Assembly: GCF_000002865.3 (NCBI RefSeq)
Contig: NW_001865039.1
Coordinates: 1,902,438-1,966,437 of the forward strand
Direction: 5' to 3'
Length of the DNA: 64,000 nt
From: Monosiga brevicollis MX1
Taxonomy: Eukaryota > Opisthokonta > Choanoflagellata > Craspedida > Salpingoecidae
Part shown: in pieces, positions 1 to 11,900 of the stretch
How the letters are laid out: each line of letters begins with the position of its first letter
How positions within the stretch are numbered: the first letter of the stretch is position 1
Translations under genes and position numbers: made by a program
Notes under the pieces: model-generated
Databases searched by the model: none
What the model saw: the letters and a program-made list of their open reading frames with translations, nothing else
What the model was told of the DNA's origin: nothing

Positions 1-577
1 CACGGTCCGACGTCTATCAAGAAGAGCCAAGCCCAAGCACACGCAGCAGTGAGAGTTGACCTGTGTGTGTGTTTGTGTACTTTGGTCAAGGCGATGTGTC
101 CGAACGCAATAAAGCAAAGCACAGCCACGATCAGTGGGGTTGGGAGGGGGGATATTCCACGAAACCAGGCATATCCCAACACTGTCGCAGCCACTGATCC
201 ATCCAGATCATGCACCGCGACGAGGCGGCTGCCATATTCATCTCCCCCCTCCGCACAGACTGTGTGTTCGTGTGCCTTACCCCTCCGTGCTCACGTGTGG
301 TAAATTTACACGTAAATGCCTTGAGAAGTGGTGTGTAGGTGTGAAACCGCACACACATCACATAGTCCAGCGCGTCACGTTTATCCAATTTCCGTTCGTC
401 TCCCCCAAGACTGAGAGACTCAAATCCGGATCTGAAAAGTATTTTACTTCTACCTGTGGGTATCAAGAGCTACAGCGAGAGAGAGAAAGAGAGAGAGAGA
501 GTTGACGACGACGACGAACGAAACGGACGAGCGACCCGCTACCCGCGACCCGCGACGACGACGACTGCCTGAACAAG
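1..577. other. Intergenic / upstream region of ZNRD2
   Basis: No open frame here has coding character. It holds a copy of the 15-nt motif at 435-449 and a purine-rich GA tract at about 477-501, shortly before the ZNRD2 start codon. It probably contains the promoter and 5' UTR of that gene. Confidence 0.6.
435..449 (+). promoter_or_regulatory. Recurrent motif AAAAGTATTTTACTT, copy 1
   Basis: Exact 15-nt motif located 129 nt before the ZNRD2 ATG and on the same strand as the gene. The same word recurs at 20849, 41311 (reverse strand), 46767 and 46824 (reverse strand). Its role as a promoter element is inferred only from recurrence, orientation and intergenic placement. Confidence 0.45.
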
Positions 578-1808
578 ATGGATGACGAGACCATAAAGCA
601 GCGGCAGGCTCGCCGCGAGCGCATTTCCTCGCTGTTGGGCGAGAAAATGCTGCAGGGCTGGTGCATGCTTGGTTCTACCTGTCCCAAATGTGGAGTAAGT
701 TGGTGGCCCACGAGGCCGACCTCGCCCGTTGCTCGGTCTCGAGTCTGGCTGGCTTTGTGGAACTTTCTCTCTGTGTCGCCTCGCGCATTGACCTCTGCTC
801 TGTACTCTGTGCGGTAGACGATTGAGATGCGGGACCGGGAAAAGAACGTCGTGTGCATTGCGTGTGAGATTATCGACGCCGAACAGCCGCAATCAGCTGC
901 GGCGGCTGCGTCCACAAACAGCACAGCTGCGCCTCGCGCCGAAGAAGCAGCCGCGGCTGTGCCAGCAATGGAAGCGGCTGCCCCACCGGCACCCGTGGCC
1001 CAAGCAGCCCCTACGGCACAAACAGCCCCTGCGAGCCAACTCAATGGACACGGCATTTTTTCGATGCGCTCCAACTCGACCTCCCCTCAACCCATGCCAG
1101 AGACCCCCAATGCCCGGCCATTCTCTCTCTCGAGCAAGCGTACGTGACTGGCGGGGATTTGCTCCAGACCATAGTCGTCGACACATGCACCAAGCTAGCC
1201 CTGCGCTTCTTTTTTTTTATTCTCACTCTTCCTCTTCCTTACTCTCTGTTACCCCTCGTAGGTCCGCATGGGTTGCTTGACTCGCCCACCACGCGCAACG
1301 CCGCGGCAATGGACAGCAGCTTCTTTCGGCGCCTGCATCAGGTCAGGCCTTTGTTCACTTTAGCCTTGACAGACTACCGCATGGTGTTTCCCGCCATGAC
1401 CAATTGTCTGTCTTCTCAAATCATCTCTCTTGCACTTTGCCCACCAACAAACAGTCAACGACGGGAGCTGCCACCTCTTCAGACGTTGGCGTGCCTTCAT
1501 CGCGCTGGGCTAATTGGCAACCAAGCCAGAACCACCCAACGGCGCAGGATGGTCAGCATTTTGTAGATTCAACCGACATTGCGCGTGCGCAGGTCGAATC
1601 CATCAACCTTCAGGTGGAGTACTCGGTGCGCCTGGCCATCCACAGCATGAACACCAAGATGCAGCAGGCCTCTACCATGCTTGACAACGCCACATCGGCG
1701 GCCGAATCTCTGGAACTGATTCACATGATTCGCGACACAGCCACAGTCATCAGGGAGCTCTTTGCCTTCCATGGCAGCATTGTGCAGGGCATTCCCGACT
1801 TGCAGTAA
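578..1808 (+). CDS. ZNRD2: ZNRD2 / SSSCA1 family zinc-ribbon protein
   Basis: Four exons (578-694, 818-1139, 1262-1341, 1455-1808) join in phase to a 290-residue protein. Exon 1 carries MLGSTCPKCG and exon 2 continues TIEMRDREKNVVCIAC, giving a CxxC...CxxC zinc ribbon that aligns closely with human ZNRD2 (MLGETCADCG...CVAC). A stretch rich in Ala, Pro and Gln follows, then a probably helical C-terminus of about 100 residues. The human protein (Sjogren syndrome/scleroderma autoantigen 1, p27) has been tied to mitosis and tankyrase binding; the molecular role is poorly known. The start is the first ATG with coding character and lies just after a GA-rich leader. An AATAAA signal is at 1944-1949. 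Family assignment is strong; function is inferred by homology. Confidence 0.9.
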
Positions 1809-1943
1809 ACACGCACGACGTGGCTCGCAAAGGGATTTTTTTTTTGTGTGTTCGCGTGTGTGTGTGTCGGAGATGAGGTGTCCTATTGGGAAATACATTT
1901 GTGGTCAATTCTCTTTCTCTTTGCGTGAACACGCTGGCCCATC

Positions 1944-1949
1944 AATAAA
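1944..1949 (+). terminator. Poly(A) signal AATAAA for ZNRD2
   Basis: Canonical hexamer 136 nt past the ZNRD2 stop codon. The space from 1809 to 2177 between the convergent ZNRD2 and TBC1D13 genes otherwise shows only a short T run and a GT-rich stretch. Confidence 0.55.
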
Positions 1950-2177
1950 GTTTGAGAAATTGTTGCTCGTGTCCTGACTTGCCACTCGATGTGTCAAAGC
2001 GCCAGGGCCTCTGCCTCTTCCCAAAATTAAGACTGCGACCAGCACACTTTCTCTTTGGGTCAAGTCCCTGACCGTCCATCCGAAGCATACGCGCAACGGC
2101 ACATGATGCTGGCAACACGGGACCTTCGAGGTGGTCCAGACGTCAGCAGCACCGTGCATAGGGGTACCAGGAAGCAA

Positions 2178-4369
2178 TTAGCGCTTGCCCTCGGTGCTTG
2201 AGCTCAGCGAGCTTCCTGAATATCGTGCATGCAGCCTCGATTTGGCCATCTACAACCATGTGGGGTACGGCACGCGCAACATTAACAGGCTGGAACAGGC
2301 ATGCAGTCATGATCCAAGGAAAACCGGGATTGTAGCACCTCACAGGCCTACCTCTGTCCGCAGGCGTTCGGCGTTGTAGAGAATGGTGGTGACATCAATG
2401 TCCGAGGGATAATTCTGCAGCGTCTTGACGCACGCAGCAAAGTCTTCGGCCAAGATAATGTCCCCGCACAACTGAAGCACAGAACAGAGGAGTCCGGCGA
2501 AAGGGGGTGAAACAGGATGTGAGACTTGAAGACGATCCGGATATGACACAGCTTCGGCCTGAGAGGCAAAGCCCGAGAAGACAAACCTCGAGCATGGCAA
2601 TGCAGACATGCAGCAGAGTGTCGAGGCGTGAGCTGGAGGCAAACAGCGTATCCCACAGTCGCATCAGATCCGGTAGCTTGAATTCTTGCGATAGCAGTAG
2701 CGTCAGCCAACGAAAGGCGTAAAACTGGGGCTTGAGGGACATGTTCTGTAGGCTCTCCGCCAGGTCGGGGCGGTGCTCAGCCAGCAGGACCTCCAAGCGT
2801 GCCATGAGCGCACCTAGGTTCGAGGCGACAGGCAGTCAAGTGTACAAGTGTATGTGCGGCGGCACCCATGTTAGGCCCAGCACATGACCAAAAAAAAGCC
2901 CAAATGTGGCGAGCACGTGTGCCTGCCATGCATCAGCCTGTCAAGCCGGGACATACCAATGCCCGTCTCAGAGTCGTCCAATGTTTTGATGAAAACGTCT
3001 CGAATTTCCGACATGAGATTGGTGAAGCAGAAGAAAGCATCTGCCTCTGCATGTTGGCTCCAGGTGAGGTCCGGATCCATGGCAAAGCAAAAGTAAATTG
3101 GACCTAGGATCTCGTTCATACCCTGGAATAGGCATTAATGGAAGTTCCAAGTCAGTGGGCAAAGGCACGGGTCCTGAACGCTTCGCACGAGTCTCGTGTA
3201 ACGATGGAACCACATCTGACCTGCACGTATTTGATGCCCGGGTTGAGCTTGGCATATATAAAGAGGATGCGCTCGATGACCTCCCAATGCCGCTCGTCGC
3301 CCGAGGCAGGCTCGACCATCATGTCATTCTCCTTGCTGTTGGCCGGCACCGAACCGCATGAGGGCAGCAGACACGGCTCGAGGGTTTTGCAGACACTGGG
3401 CCTGCGGACGACAGGCTGCGGACGCACCGTTTGATAGTTTGCAGGCCATCGCGATTCGTGACAATGGTGGCTGATTCCAGGACAGCCTGCTGCACGCGAT
3501 GGCTCAACGGCTCGCGAGACGCTGCACACAGAAGTGGTGTGATTAAAAATGCATGTGAGTCCACAGATAACACGCTTTCCGATCCAAACCAGGGGCCAAG
3601 CAGCATTGAATGAATGTTGACGCACGACGAGGCCGGCCAGTGGGCTGCTGAAAGAAGGAAAAGTCTGGGTTCAGCCGACGAACATCCTTGTTGATTTGTG
3701 TCAGCACCTCATTGTCGTGAAAAAAGTCATCCCTGCCCAGCGCGGTCAAAAGGTGTGGGGCATGAGCTGTTGCACTCAGTGAGCCAGCCATTGCGCCTGA
3801 TACAGACGAACCACTGCCGAGCTCCCGTGTCGGTGCTCGAGGACATGACCCCAAGCGGGTCCACTTCTTGCGCCGCCTCAGTCTCATGTGACTTGATAAA
3901 CTCTTCGATAAAGTCTTGGTACTGGTCCCGGGAACGCTGCAAATGTTCATCCCAGATCGCTTTGTTGCTGGGTAGATAAAACAAGAGCACCTGGGTATCA
4001 CGCAGTGGACAGCGGCGTGGTCAGGCTCAGGCTCGATGCACAAGGTACTACAGCCCTCCATGCCGCTCCAAAGACCGTGGTATGACCGGACCTTCCAGCA
4101 CAGGGAGCGAGCGCCCTTGATTTCGGGCACGCCACCACGACAAAAGCTCTGTAGGTGTTCAAGATCGATCTCCGACTCGGCCATCAGCTCGTGATAGTCA
4201 TCGGCCCTGTGATCCCAGCCCGATGAAGAACCACAAGTCAGGTCTTTATCTTGTGAACGATGAAGAACAACAACGGGTTCAGCGCTCGCTTCCACAGTAA
4301 GCAGCATGCGGCAAAGCCAATTCATCAACCAGCTGGCAGGAGGACAGACCGTTTCTTGGCGCGGGACAT
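2178..4369 (-). CDS. TBC1D13: TBC1D13-like Rab GTPase-activating protein
   Basis: About eight exons on the minus strand give a TBC-domain protein that aligns with human TBC1D13 along its length. The start (ATG at 4367-4369) gives MSRAKKR, spliced to ADDYHELMAESEIDLEHLQ, matching the human N-terminus. Later segments are LCWK/LLFYLPSNKAIW, DNEVLTQINKDVRRLNPD, WEVIERILFIYAKLNPGIKY, VQGMNEILGPIYFCFA, AEADAFFCFTNLMSEIRD and LKPQFYAFRWLTLLLSQEF. The catalytic arginine finger (KDVRR) and glutamine finger (YVQG) are both present, so it should be an active GAP. Human TBC1D13 acts on Rab35 in endosomal recycling and GLUT4 traffic; the substrate here is inferred. The last short exon (ending at 2178) and the weak gtctgt donor of exon 1 are less certain. 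Confidence 0.9.
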
Positions 4370-4948
4370 GGTGGCAGTGAAGCCCAGCAGCAGGTGGGCG
4401 CACAGCCACGCAAAAACAAGGGTCTTTCACCTCAGCAAGCCACGTTCATAGAGTATACGCCCCACAGAGACTAAACTGGATCCGGGTGCCTCGTCCCTCT
4501 CTGTGTATGCCTGCGTACTCTGTCCTCTGACTGGTCTTTACCCACCAAGTGCTACGGTTCCTCCTGAAAAAAAAAATGAGCTGCTGCTGTTGTCCGACCG
4601 GTGCGCTCGCCAACTTCTAAAAAAAAAAAAAAAAAAAAAAAAGGAACCAGCACACCAAATTGTATAATTGATAGTCACCCTTCAAATTTGAATTTCTGGG
4701 TGCCAATAGTTTTGTTCTTGACTGCTTTCGAAGACTGAACCGCGTGCTCAAGAGAGAGAGAGAGAGAGAGAGAGTTTTGGAACCGCGTGACACACGAGGA
4801 CGACGACGTGCATTGGTGGCGTATTGGCACCGATGCTCGCTGGCTGTGCTTGTGCATGGGCCAGGTCTGATTGTACGAGGCTGGCTGGCTGGTTGCAAGA
4901 GAAAAAAAATTATTGTGTGGTTGAGCATTTCCTCGAGAGCAGCGAATC
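4370..4948. other. Divergent intergenic region TBC1D13 / RRP36
   Basis: Non-coding space between two divergent genes, so it likely holds both promoters. It contains an A run (about 4620-4642) and a GA microsatellite (about 4751-4774). I see no TATA box or copy of the recurrent 15-nt motif. Confidence 0.5.
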
Positions 4949-6711
4949 ATGTCGCGACGGGGGACGGCTGGCCCGGCAAGCGCAGCCGCTCGGGCCCGTG
5001 CGCGAAGGACGGCGGGGCGACAACAGGTTGAAGCTGCTTGGCATCAAGCTGTGGAGGAAGGCGACTCTGAAGATGAGCACATGAACCGTATTCGTGCTCG
5101 CATGGAGGCCTTTGACGAGCCCAGCAGCGACGAGAATGAAGAGCAGCCAGATATGGGTGCTGAATTGCCGAGCGATTCAGAACAGGTGACCTACGTGCAG
5201 CGTCAACAGCAAAGGTTACAGCGGCAGTCGCGGCGTCCACGTCAGGCCGTGTCCGAAGACGAGGATGAAGACGAGGACGAAGATGATACCGGCGGTGCTG
5301 ATGAGACGGATGATGCCGATCAGCTTGAGAGTGAAGAGAGCGACGACGACGACGATGTGGAGGGTCTGCAGATTCAATTTGATGACGATGCAGAGGTGCA
5401 ACGGTATCATGCCGCCGCAGAAGACGGCTTTCAAGCCTTGCAAGCGCTGCAAGAGGAAATGGGTCTCAAGGCGTACGTGCATTTGTCAAAGCCACTGCCA
5501 CTGCCGGTGTCTTGAATGCCGTGTCCATGTGATTTTAACCATGACTTCTTCCCGTAGTTTCCGCCAGCTGAAGGCGCGTGCTGCACAGGTCTCACAGACA
5601 GCTTCCACCGGCTCTACGGGGCAACAGCCAGCCGCCAAGAAGCCACGACGTCAACGTGGCTCGAGCGCGTACGTCGGGAAAGAGGCAGATCTTCGTTTGC
5701 CCTGGTTGACCCACCTTTTGTCTTGTGTCGTTCTGTTCACTCACACTTTTTTTCCTTCGTCCTTGCTCTTCGTGTCGCTCTTGCCAACAGGCCGCAGGAG
5801 GTGTCAAGCAAACGTCGTCCTCGTGGTGTGCGCCAGGTTGTTGCCAGTTACAAGCCGGTATGTACGACGCCAGGCGCACCGCTATGCTTTGAGCGCCGCC
5901 TCATGCATGTCTCATGGCGACGAACCTTCTCACCTTTTGTTGCTGCAGCGTGCGCGCGACCCCCGGTTCGAGGCCGTGTCTGGTACCTTCCATGCTGATA
6001 AGTTTGATCGCAACTACGAGTTTTTGGAGGAAAAGCAGCAGCAGGAGCTGGACACTGTCCGCCAAGGTTGGCTCAACCCCAACGGTTCGCAACCCGTGGC
6101 AAGGAACAGCATCGCTCATAACATGTTCCACGTGTAGAATTACGACGGACCAAGGACCCCGAACGCCAGGAGCAAGTCAAGCGCTTGCTACAATCCTTGC
6201 GCAACAAACAAGCAGACCGCAAGGCCAAGCGCACGGCGCGCGAGAGGGACCATGCCCGTCGACAAGCCATGCACCAGGCCGGCCTCATTGACCAAGAGAC
6301 CGGCTTGGCCAAGTATCACCTCAAGAAAAGTGTGTTTCCCTCGAGCGGCTTTGGAGATCGTGGCCATGCCGCGATTCGCAGATTCCATTTTTCTGGTCCT
6401 CCGATTCCATTCGCTCGTACCCCGCGGCCTTATACTCACGCTCCCTCTTTATTTACAGGCACGCAACGGCAGCTGGATCTGCTGGCGCAGTATGATCAAC
6501 TGAAATCAAACAGCCAGCTAAACAAGGCCATGAAGACGCGGCGCAAGCACCGCGTTGCCAAGGTTCGGCTATCGGCGCCAGATGTGCATGACTCTTTACT
6601 TGCTGCCCTATGCTCACCCCGTGTCTGTCTTTCCCGTTCTCTTTCTGGTCGTGTTTTTCTGCTTCTGGTCAGCTTAAGAAGAGCTTCCCCAACAAGCGGG
6701 AGGAGTATTAG
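4949..6711 (+). CDS. RRP36: RRP36 ribosomal RNA processing protein
   Basis: Seven exons. Exon 1 (4949-5472) encodes a basic N-terminus and a strongly acidic Glu/Asp stretch. Later exons give FRQLKARAAQ, then PQEVSSKRRPRGVRQVVASY, RARDPRFEAVSGTFHADKFD, NYEFLEEKQQQELDTVRQ, the basic helix QVKRLLQSLRNKQADRKAKR, YHLKKS-TQRQLDLLAQYDQL and the tail LKKSFPNKREEY. The block DPRF...F..NYEFL and the LKKS-QRQL motif match human RRP36. RRP36 is a nucleolar SSU-processome factor needed for early pre-18S rRNA cleavages; nucleolar location fits the basic and acidic composition. All splice phases checked are consistent, and the stop is at 6709-6711. Confidence 0.92.
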
Positions 6712-6912
6712 AAAAGTCGTGCAGGCTCTAGTTCTTGCGCCCCGATGGATGACCAATCGAGTTGATAGCACGATATGGTCTCAGAGCTTTGCGAGTGATG
6801 TGGCCCACACAAAGTGCTTGACATTGCCAGCTTCCGATCACACAACAAAAGTGGCAAGGATGAAAAAAAAAAGTGAATTGCACAGAGAAAAGAGGAATGT
6901 CAATAAGGGTTT

Positions 6913-8734
6913 TTACTGCTCTTGAGTGGCCTCGCTGCTCAGCATGCTAATCTGCAAGGGGGGAAAGACAAGCGAGAAAGGACGATGAATAGTGCAACAA
7001 AGTGAATCCAGTGCATCCCTTGCGTCGTTTTTCATGCCAAAACATACCTCAGCCTCAGGAGCATAGTCGGCCATGGCCGAGGGCAAGGGGGCGTCCGCCA
7101 CTTGCTGCAGGAAGTGGTCACGCAGGGCCTGCTGGGCTGCCTCCTTCTCGGCGCGGTCCAAGCGGTAGCTGGCCGCGCTGGCCAGCATGTTCTCGCCGAC
7201 GAAAACGCCAACAACAAAGGTGGGCAGATTGCTGTGACGACCGCTCTCGCGCACCACGCGTGTCTGCAGCTGCTCGCTCGAGTCACGGAGCAAGTGGCGG
7301 AGCATCAACTTTGGATGCTCCATCTTCACAAACTGGTCCAAGTCAGCCTTTCCGACACGCAGTTGCGTGAACACATTCAATTGTGCAAAAACGCACAAAA
7401 AGCGACACAGAACAACGAGTGTATGAGAAAATCATGCGAAGCGAAGACTGCCGCCAGTTGCACATACACCAGAGGCCAAAATGGCACAAGTCGCCGTGGA
7501 TTGGCACGACATACCTTGGCCAGAGTATGAACGACGAAATCGCGTGCATATTGGCGCGAAGCTTGGCTTCCATGCTCGTTGTGCAATGCTCCCACAAATG
7601 CTTGGAAAGCAGTGCCCACAGCTGCGCCTTCGCGGGGGAGGTCCGAACCGTCTGCCATCATATGAAGCGTGAGCCATGAATGGACGCTTGGGTGAAACAA
7701 TCAAGTGCCAGGCGATAGGGGTTTTAAAAAACACACCGACGCTCTGGCCGGTATGGAGAGCATGGTGCAGGCCCAGGTTGGAGGCAATGGTGGCCAGGTA
7801 CTGTGGGCTGGTAAAGTGCTCTACAATGTCGCTGCAAGGGTTGAATCGCAAGGCTGCCATGAGGTCTGGTCGCCTAATGTCCATGTGCACATTCGTCCTT
7901 TCAAGCATTTGGAAAACAAAAAAAAGACGCACCCAAGCGCGTTCTCTGGCATGTTCGGATGAGTGTAAAATAGGTGCTCCGTGATGTGGAGAGTCAGCAC
8001 GGCCTTGCCTGCCAACAAGAGCGCAAAATGCAAAGGAGCCACACCCAAAGTGAGCTAGGGTTATGCCCAAAGACATCCATGGTCTGCTCGTGGCCATCAT
8101 ACCAAGATGCGCGAGGCGGCGGTTGTGAATGGAACCGTTGACGGCCGTGTTGCCAAAAATCTGATGCAGGGCCTCATCGGACAACGTCTCGCCGGTGCGC
8201 GCGGCAAAGGCCTGCGCTTGGCGCAGCTCACTGTTGAAGCCCCCATAAGCAAAGGCGGAAACATAAGCTAGGCGTTGGCACTGCAATGTATTTGCCGCAG
8301 CCCAACTCGGAGGATTTAGAAAAAAAAACAACCAAGGGGACCTACTCATCCGAGAGACGGAAGGTTCCGGGCTCGATATCAACAGTAGCCTCGGCGTGTA
8401 CAGCACCAGCATGCTGTCGTGCAGCCACGTGAAGTGCCCGTCCTACGAAATTGCGCGCGCGCACACACACATATAACCAGATACACGGGTCAACATGGAT
8501 GCCAGCTGCCAGGGGGAAGGCAGGTTGTTCGTGCGTGCACGGCACCCATGGCCGGCTGACACTCGGCAAAAGTCGGGTCACAAGGATAAAAAAAACCAAC
8601 GAGCATGGCAACAAGCTCAACATACGCAGCACAGAACGCTGAATGGCACTGGCGGCAGCTTGTCGCCCAGCAGCGGCAGACACCAGGCTTCGAAGACCAC
8701 GCAGGGCCGTCATGGTGGAGGTCGGCGCTGCCAT
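6913..8734 (-). CDS. MRPL44: Mitochondrial large-subunit ribosomal protein mL44
   Basis: About six exons on the minus strand. The N-terminus (MAAPTSTMTALRGLRSLVSA) is basic and Ser/Ala-rich, as expected of a mitochondrial presequence; an internal Met at 8713 is an alternative start. The RNase III-like part includes HNRRLAHLG spliced to GKAVLTLHITEHLFYTHPN, then RPDLMAALRFNPCSDIVEHF and AFQAFVGALHNEHGSQASRQ. The RNase III signature reads LGGKAVL where active enzymes have LGDxxL, so the acidic residue is missing, in keeping with a structural role. The C-terminus is dsRBD-like (RESGRHSNLPTFVVGVFVGE...AEKEAAQQALRDHFL) and matches human MRPL44. The last intron joins EAE to ISMLSSEATQEQ and the stop. 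Confidence 0.9.
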
Positions 8735-8950
8735 ATCGGGGCTGTGACCTGGTTCTCGTGTTGTGTGCAAGTGAAAAAGAGCCACTACCAAGTGTCAACA
8801 ATGTGGCGTCGTTCTTGTGCGATACTGTGATTTGCGTCACACATTGGAAGCGTTGTCAGCATATATTTTGGAGAGATGAAGTCAATTTAAGTACCACCGA
8901 CAAGAAGCAACCGGACAACCGCGACCCACAGCTGTGATCGGTAGACTGCA

Positions 8951-11900
8951 CTAATGGTGGTCCGGATCCGGGACGACGGCATTGAAGACTAATCGGCGAT
9001 AACGCTGATAGGAAACCTCAGCCGGCAATTCATAAATGGTGTTTGATTTGCCGATGATCGACTCGAAAAAGTCTTCACGAGTCATGTTAGCATGAATGTT
9101 CGCAATGTCCTTGCGCGTAATCATGCCCACCAGCTAAAAGAGGCACCCACGCCGAACGACATCAAAAACCAGGTCACAAATTCATGGTGATCAGGCCGAC
9201 ACAAGCAAGAAAGCCAAACGTACCCGATTTTGAATGTCCACGACGGCCAGATGCCGCAGCCCCATGGTGCGAAAGAGGTGAAAGATGCGCGACAGCGAGC
9301 TGCGCAGCCACCGCAATTGCACGTCATGAGCGTACACTCCCGCTCGACAAATCGACTGCTGCAGAATCGCTTATGGAGCATGCCCAAGAGGCAAAGCAAC
9401 CCTTACTTGTTCCACCGCACGGAATAAGGCGACTTGTTGTAGTAAGCCTCTATATCCAAAAACTTTTCTCGGTCACCCTGCACGACATCATTACAGGAAG
9501 CACGGTCAATGATGCAAGAAGATGCGGTGTGACCACACCAAGAAAGGTGGCAGAGCGTTTGCGATTCCGAAGAAATAAGGGGGCATGTTTGCCGTCGCAC
9601 TTACCGCGCTTACACGCAGGGAGCTAGCGGTCGGCCAGCGGGGGTAGTACTTGCGAATTTCCTGTACCGTCTGCGGCGACAATGTAGCCTTTGAGCCCGG
9701 TACGAGCGCCGCAGCATACATGCTAATGCTGCGCGTACACGGGCAGGAGCGCTACGCACCAGTTTTCTGCCTTTGATCGAATTGCGCAGTTTGGGGCCAT
9801 AGGCCTTCTCCTTGAGCAGGACGATCAGAGTCGAGCGCAGGACTTGACCCTCAAAGATGCCCAGCTGTGTATCATCGCCATCAGGCCTGGACCAAAAAAT
9901 AGACCACACCAGATGCACCATGCGCATGTCAGCATTGATCTGTCAGCATTGATCAACGGCATGGCACCAGAACCTGCAAGAAGAGCGGGCAGCCCGTCTT
10001 ACCAGGAGATGACGGGAAATGCGTTGTGCTTGCTCTCCTTCAGCAAGTCGACAATGTGGCCAACCTAAACGGCGCGGTGCGTCATGCGCAGCGCACAAAA
10101 TGAACAGTGAGGGCAGCACGTTAGCCCTGCCACGCTGCTGGGCAGTCTACTGCACACTAATGAGAGCGAAGCAAGCATCGCACGGTCACACACACCTTTT
10201 CATGCAGCCGCACGCATTGAATCTTGCGGGTCATGATGTCCGAGGCAGTCAGGTGGTAACGAGAAACCACCGGAGGCTCCCAAGGTAGAAGCGGGATATG
10301 CTTCAACTCAATGTGCATGTCATAGATGCCCTCATTGAAACGGTCACCAACCCACTTTGCCACAATGACAGCAATGATAATTGGCAGACCGTAGGAAACA
10401 TTACCGGTGGCCTCGATCACAATGACCGTCAGCGAGATGGTCATGCGTACCACACCGCCCAAATTGGCCGCCGCCCCGATCAGGGAATACTTGCCTGGCT
10501 GTGGTGTGAAAGCAATTCAACAAAAGACACATCAGAGCCAGCCTCAGTTGACTCGAGCCAGGACATCTCAGTTCACAAAGAGCGATCATTGGCAAGGGTG
10601 TACCCCACTCACGTTGGTCCAGGCGCGCCCAGGAAAGATGGCGGTCAGGATGGTACCAGCCAGGCGACCCCATGCTGCGCCTATGAACAGGTGACGGTTT
10701 GCCGTCGACACAAAAACATCCAAGCACAAATGACGTCGATGTGTGTATGCGTGTCGAGCAGCGCAGGCAATGGAGAGAAGCTGTGCCACATAACGTTGAC
10801 ATACCCGTCAATAGCGTGGGCACAAAGAGGCCAGAGGGAATGGCCAGACCGTAGGTCATGCAGCCCAAAAGCCAATAGGCAAGTGCAAACAGGGCCAGAG
10901 TTTCATAGTTGTAGCTACCAATCTCCGCTGCAAGCCGGGGACCAGAGGAGGGGTTCGAGTCAGGCCAAAACGCCAAAGCAAAATTCGGCGTGTGCAGACC
11001 AAACTTGCCGTGGAAGAGGTTTTTGATGCTGTCTTCAGGCGTATTGAAAAAGAGTGAGGCCATGGCGCTGTACTGATGGTCAGCGCAGAAGAATTGCAGC
11101 GGCGAACTGCTTTCAGGTGATTCGCCCATTGGCAGGCAGTCCTATGGTAAACGGGCGCCATGGTCAACCCTGGGGCTGGCGTCTCCAAGCCCAAGAGGAA
11201 ACCAGACTACTTGCACATACCGCCGAAAAGAAGATCATGCTAAAAGCGACAGCAACAGTGATGGCAGCAATGGCGCTCACTTCAAGCAGCCTGATTGAAC
11301 GGATGAAGCAAAGCGGTGGGTGGACATGAGTCGAGTGCGTCAGATAGATGACTACTGGGCTGCGCCAATTGCAAACGCACTTGAGCTTGCGGCTAGTGAT
11401 AAACTTCATGCGAAAGCGGGTTAGATAGAGGTTGAGGCCGTTAAAGGCGGCGCCGGAGAGGCCACCAATCAAACCCATCAACATAAAAATAGGAATTTCC
11501 GCAATGGTATAGGGCATGGTGTCAAACTGTCCGAAGTTAAGCAAGCCTGGATTGCTCAGCGCACCTGTTCATGTCCGAAAGGATAGTAGTTGTTAGAGCG
11601 AGCGGAAAAGGGCCGGGAGATACACTTGCCAGAAAGATCTGCTACGATGTGGCCATAGCCAACAATCGCGGCGCATGAGCTTTGGTCACATACCCCAATC
11701 ACCACCCTTGACACCCGATAGCAAAAAGTTGAGTGTAAAGGTTGCGGTCATGGACGCGAAGAAAATGCGCCAAGTCAGCAATTGGTTCCAAAAGGAAGAG
11801 CCCTGGTTTCAGCGCACGCGCGTCCAAAACGGTGCAAGTGAGGCTGGGCATAGCACGATTGCGATGTTGTGAGCTTGCTAATACGCACCTCTTCGAGACT

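Noticed and set aside
3543-4430. A 295-codon minus-strand open frame as a single exon
   Set aside because: It reads through introns of TBC1D13; only parts of it (for example DNEVLTQINKDVRRL and ESEIDLEHLQ) are homologous, and these join by splicing.
7432-8412. A 326-codon minus-strand open frame
   Set aside because: It joins mL44 exons with retained introns; the intron parts lack homology and splice sites flank the conserved pieces.
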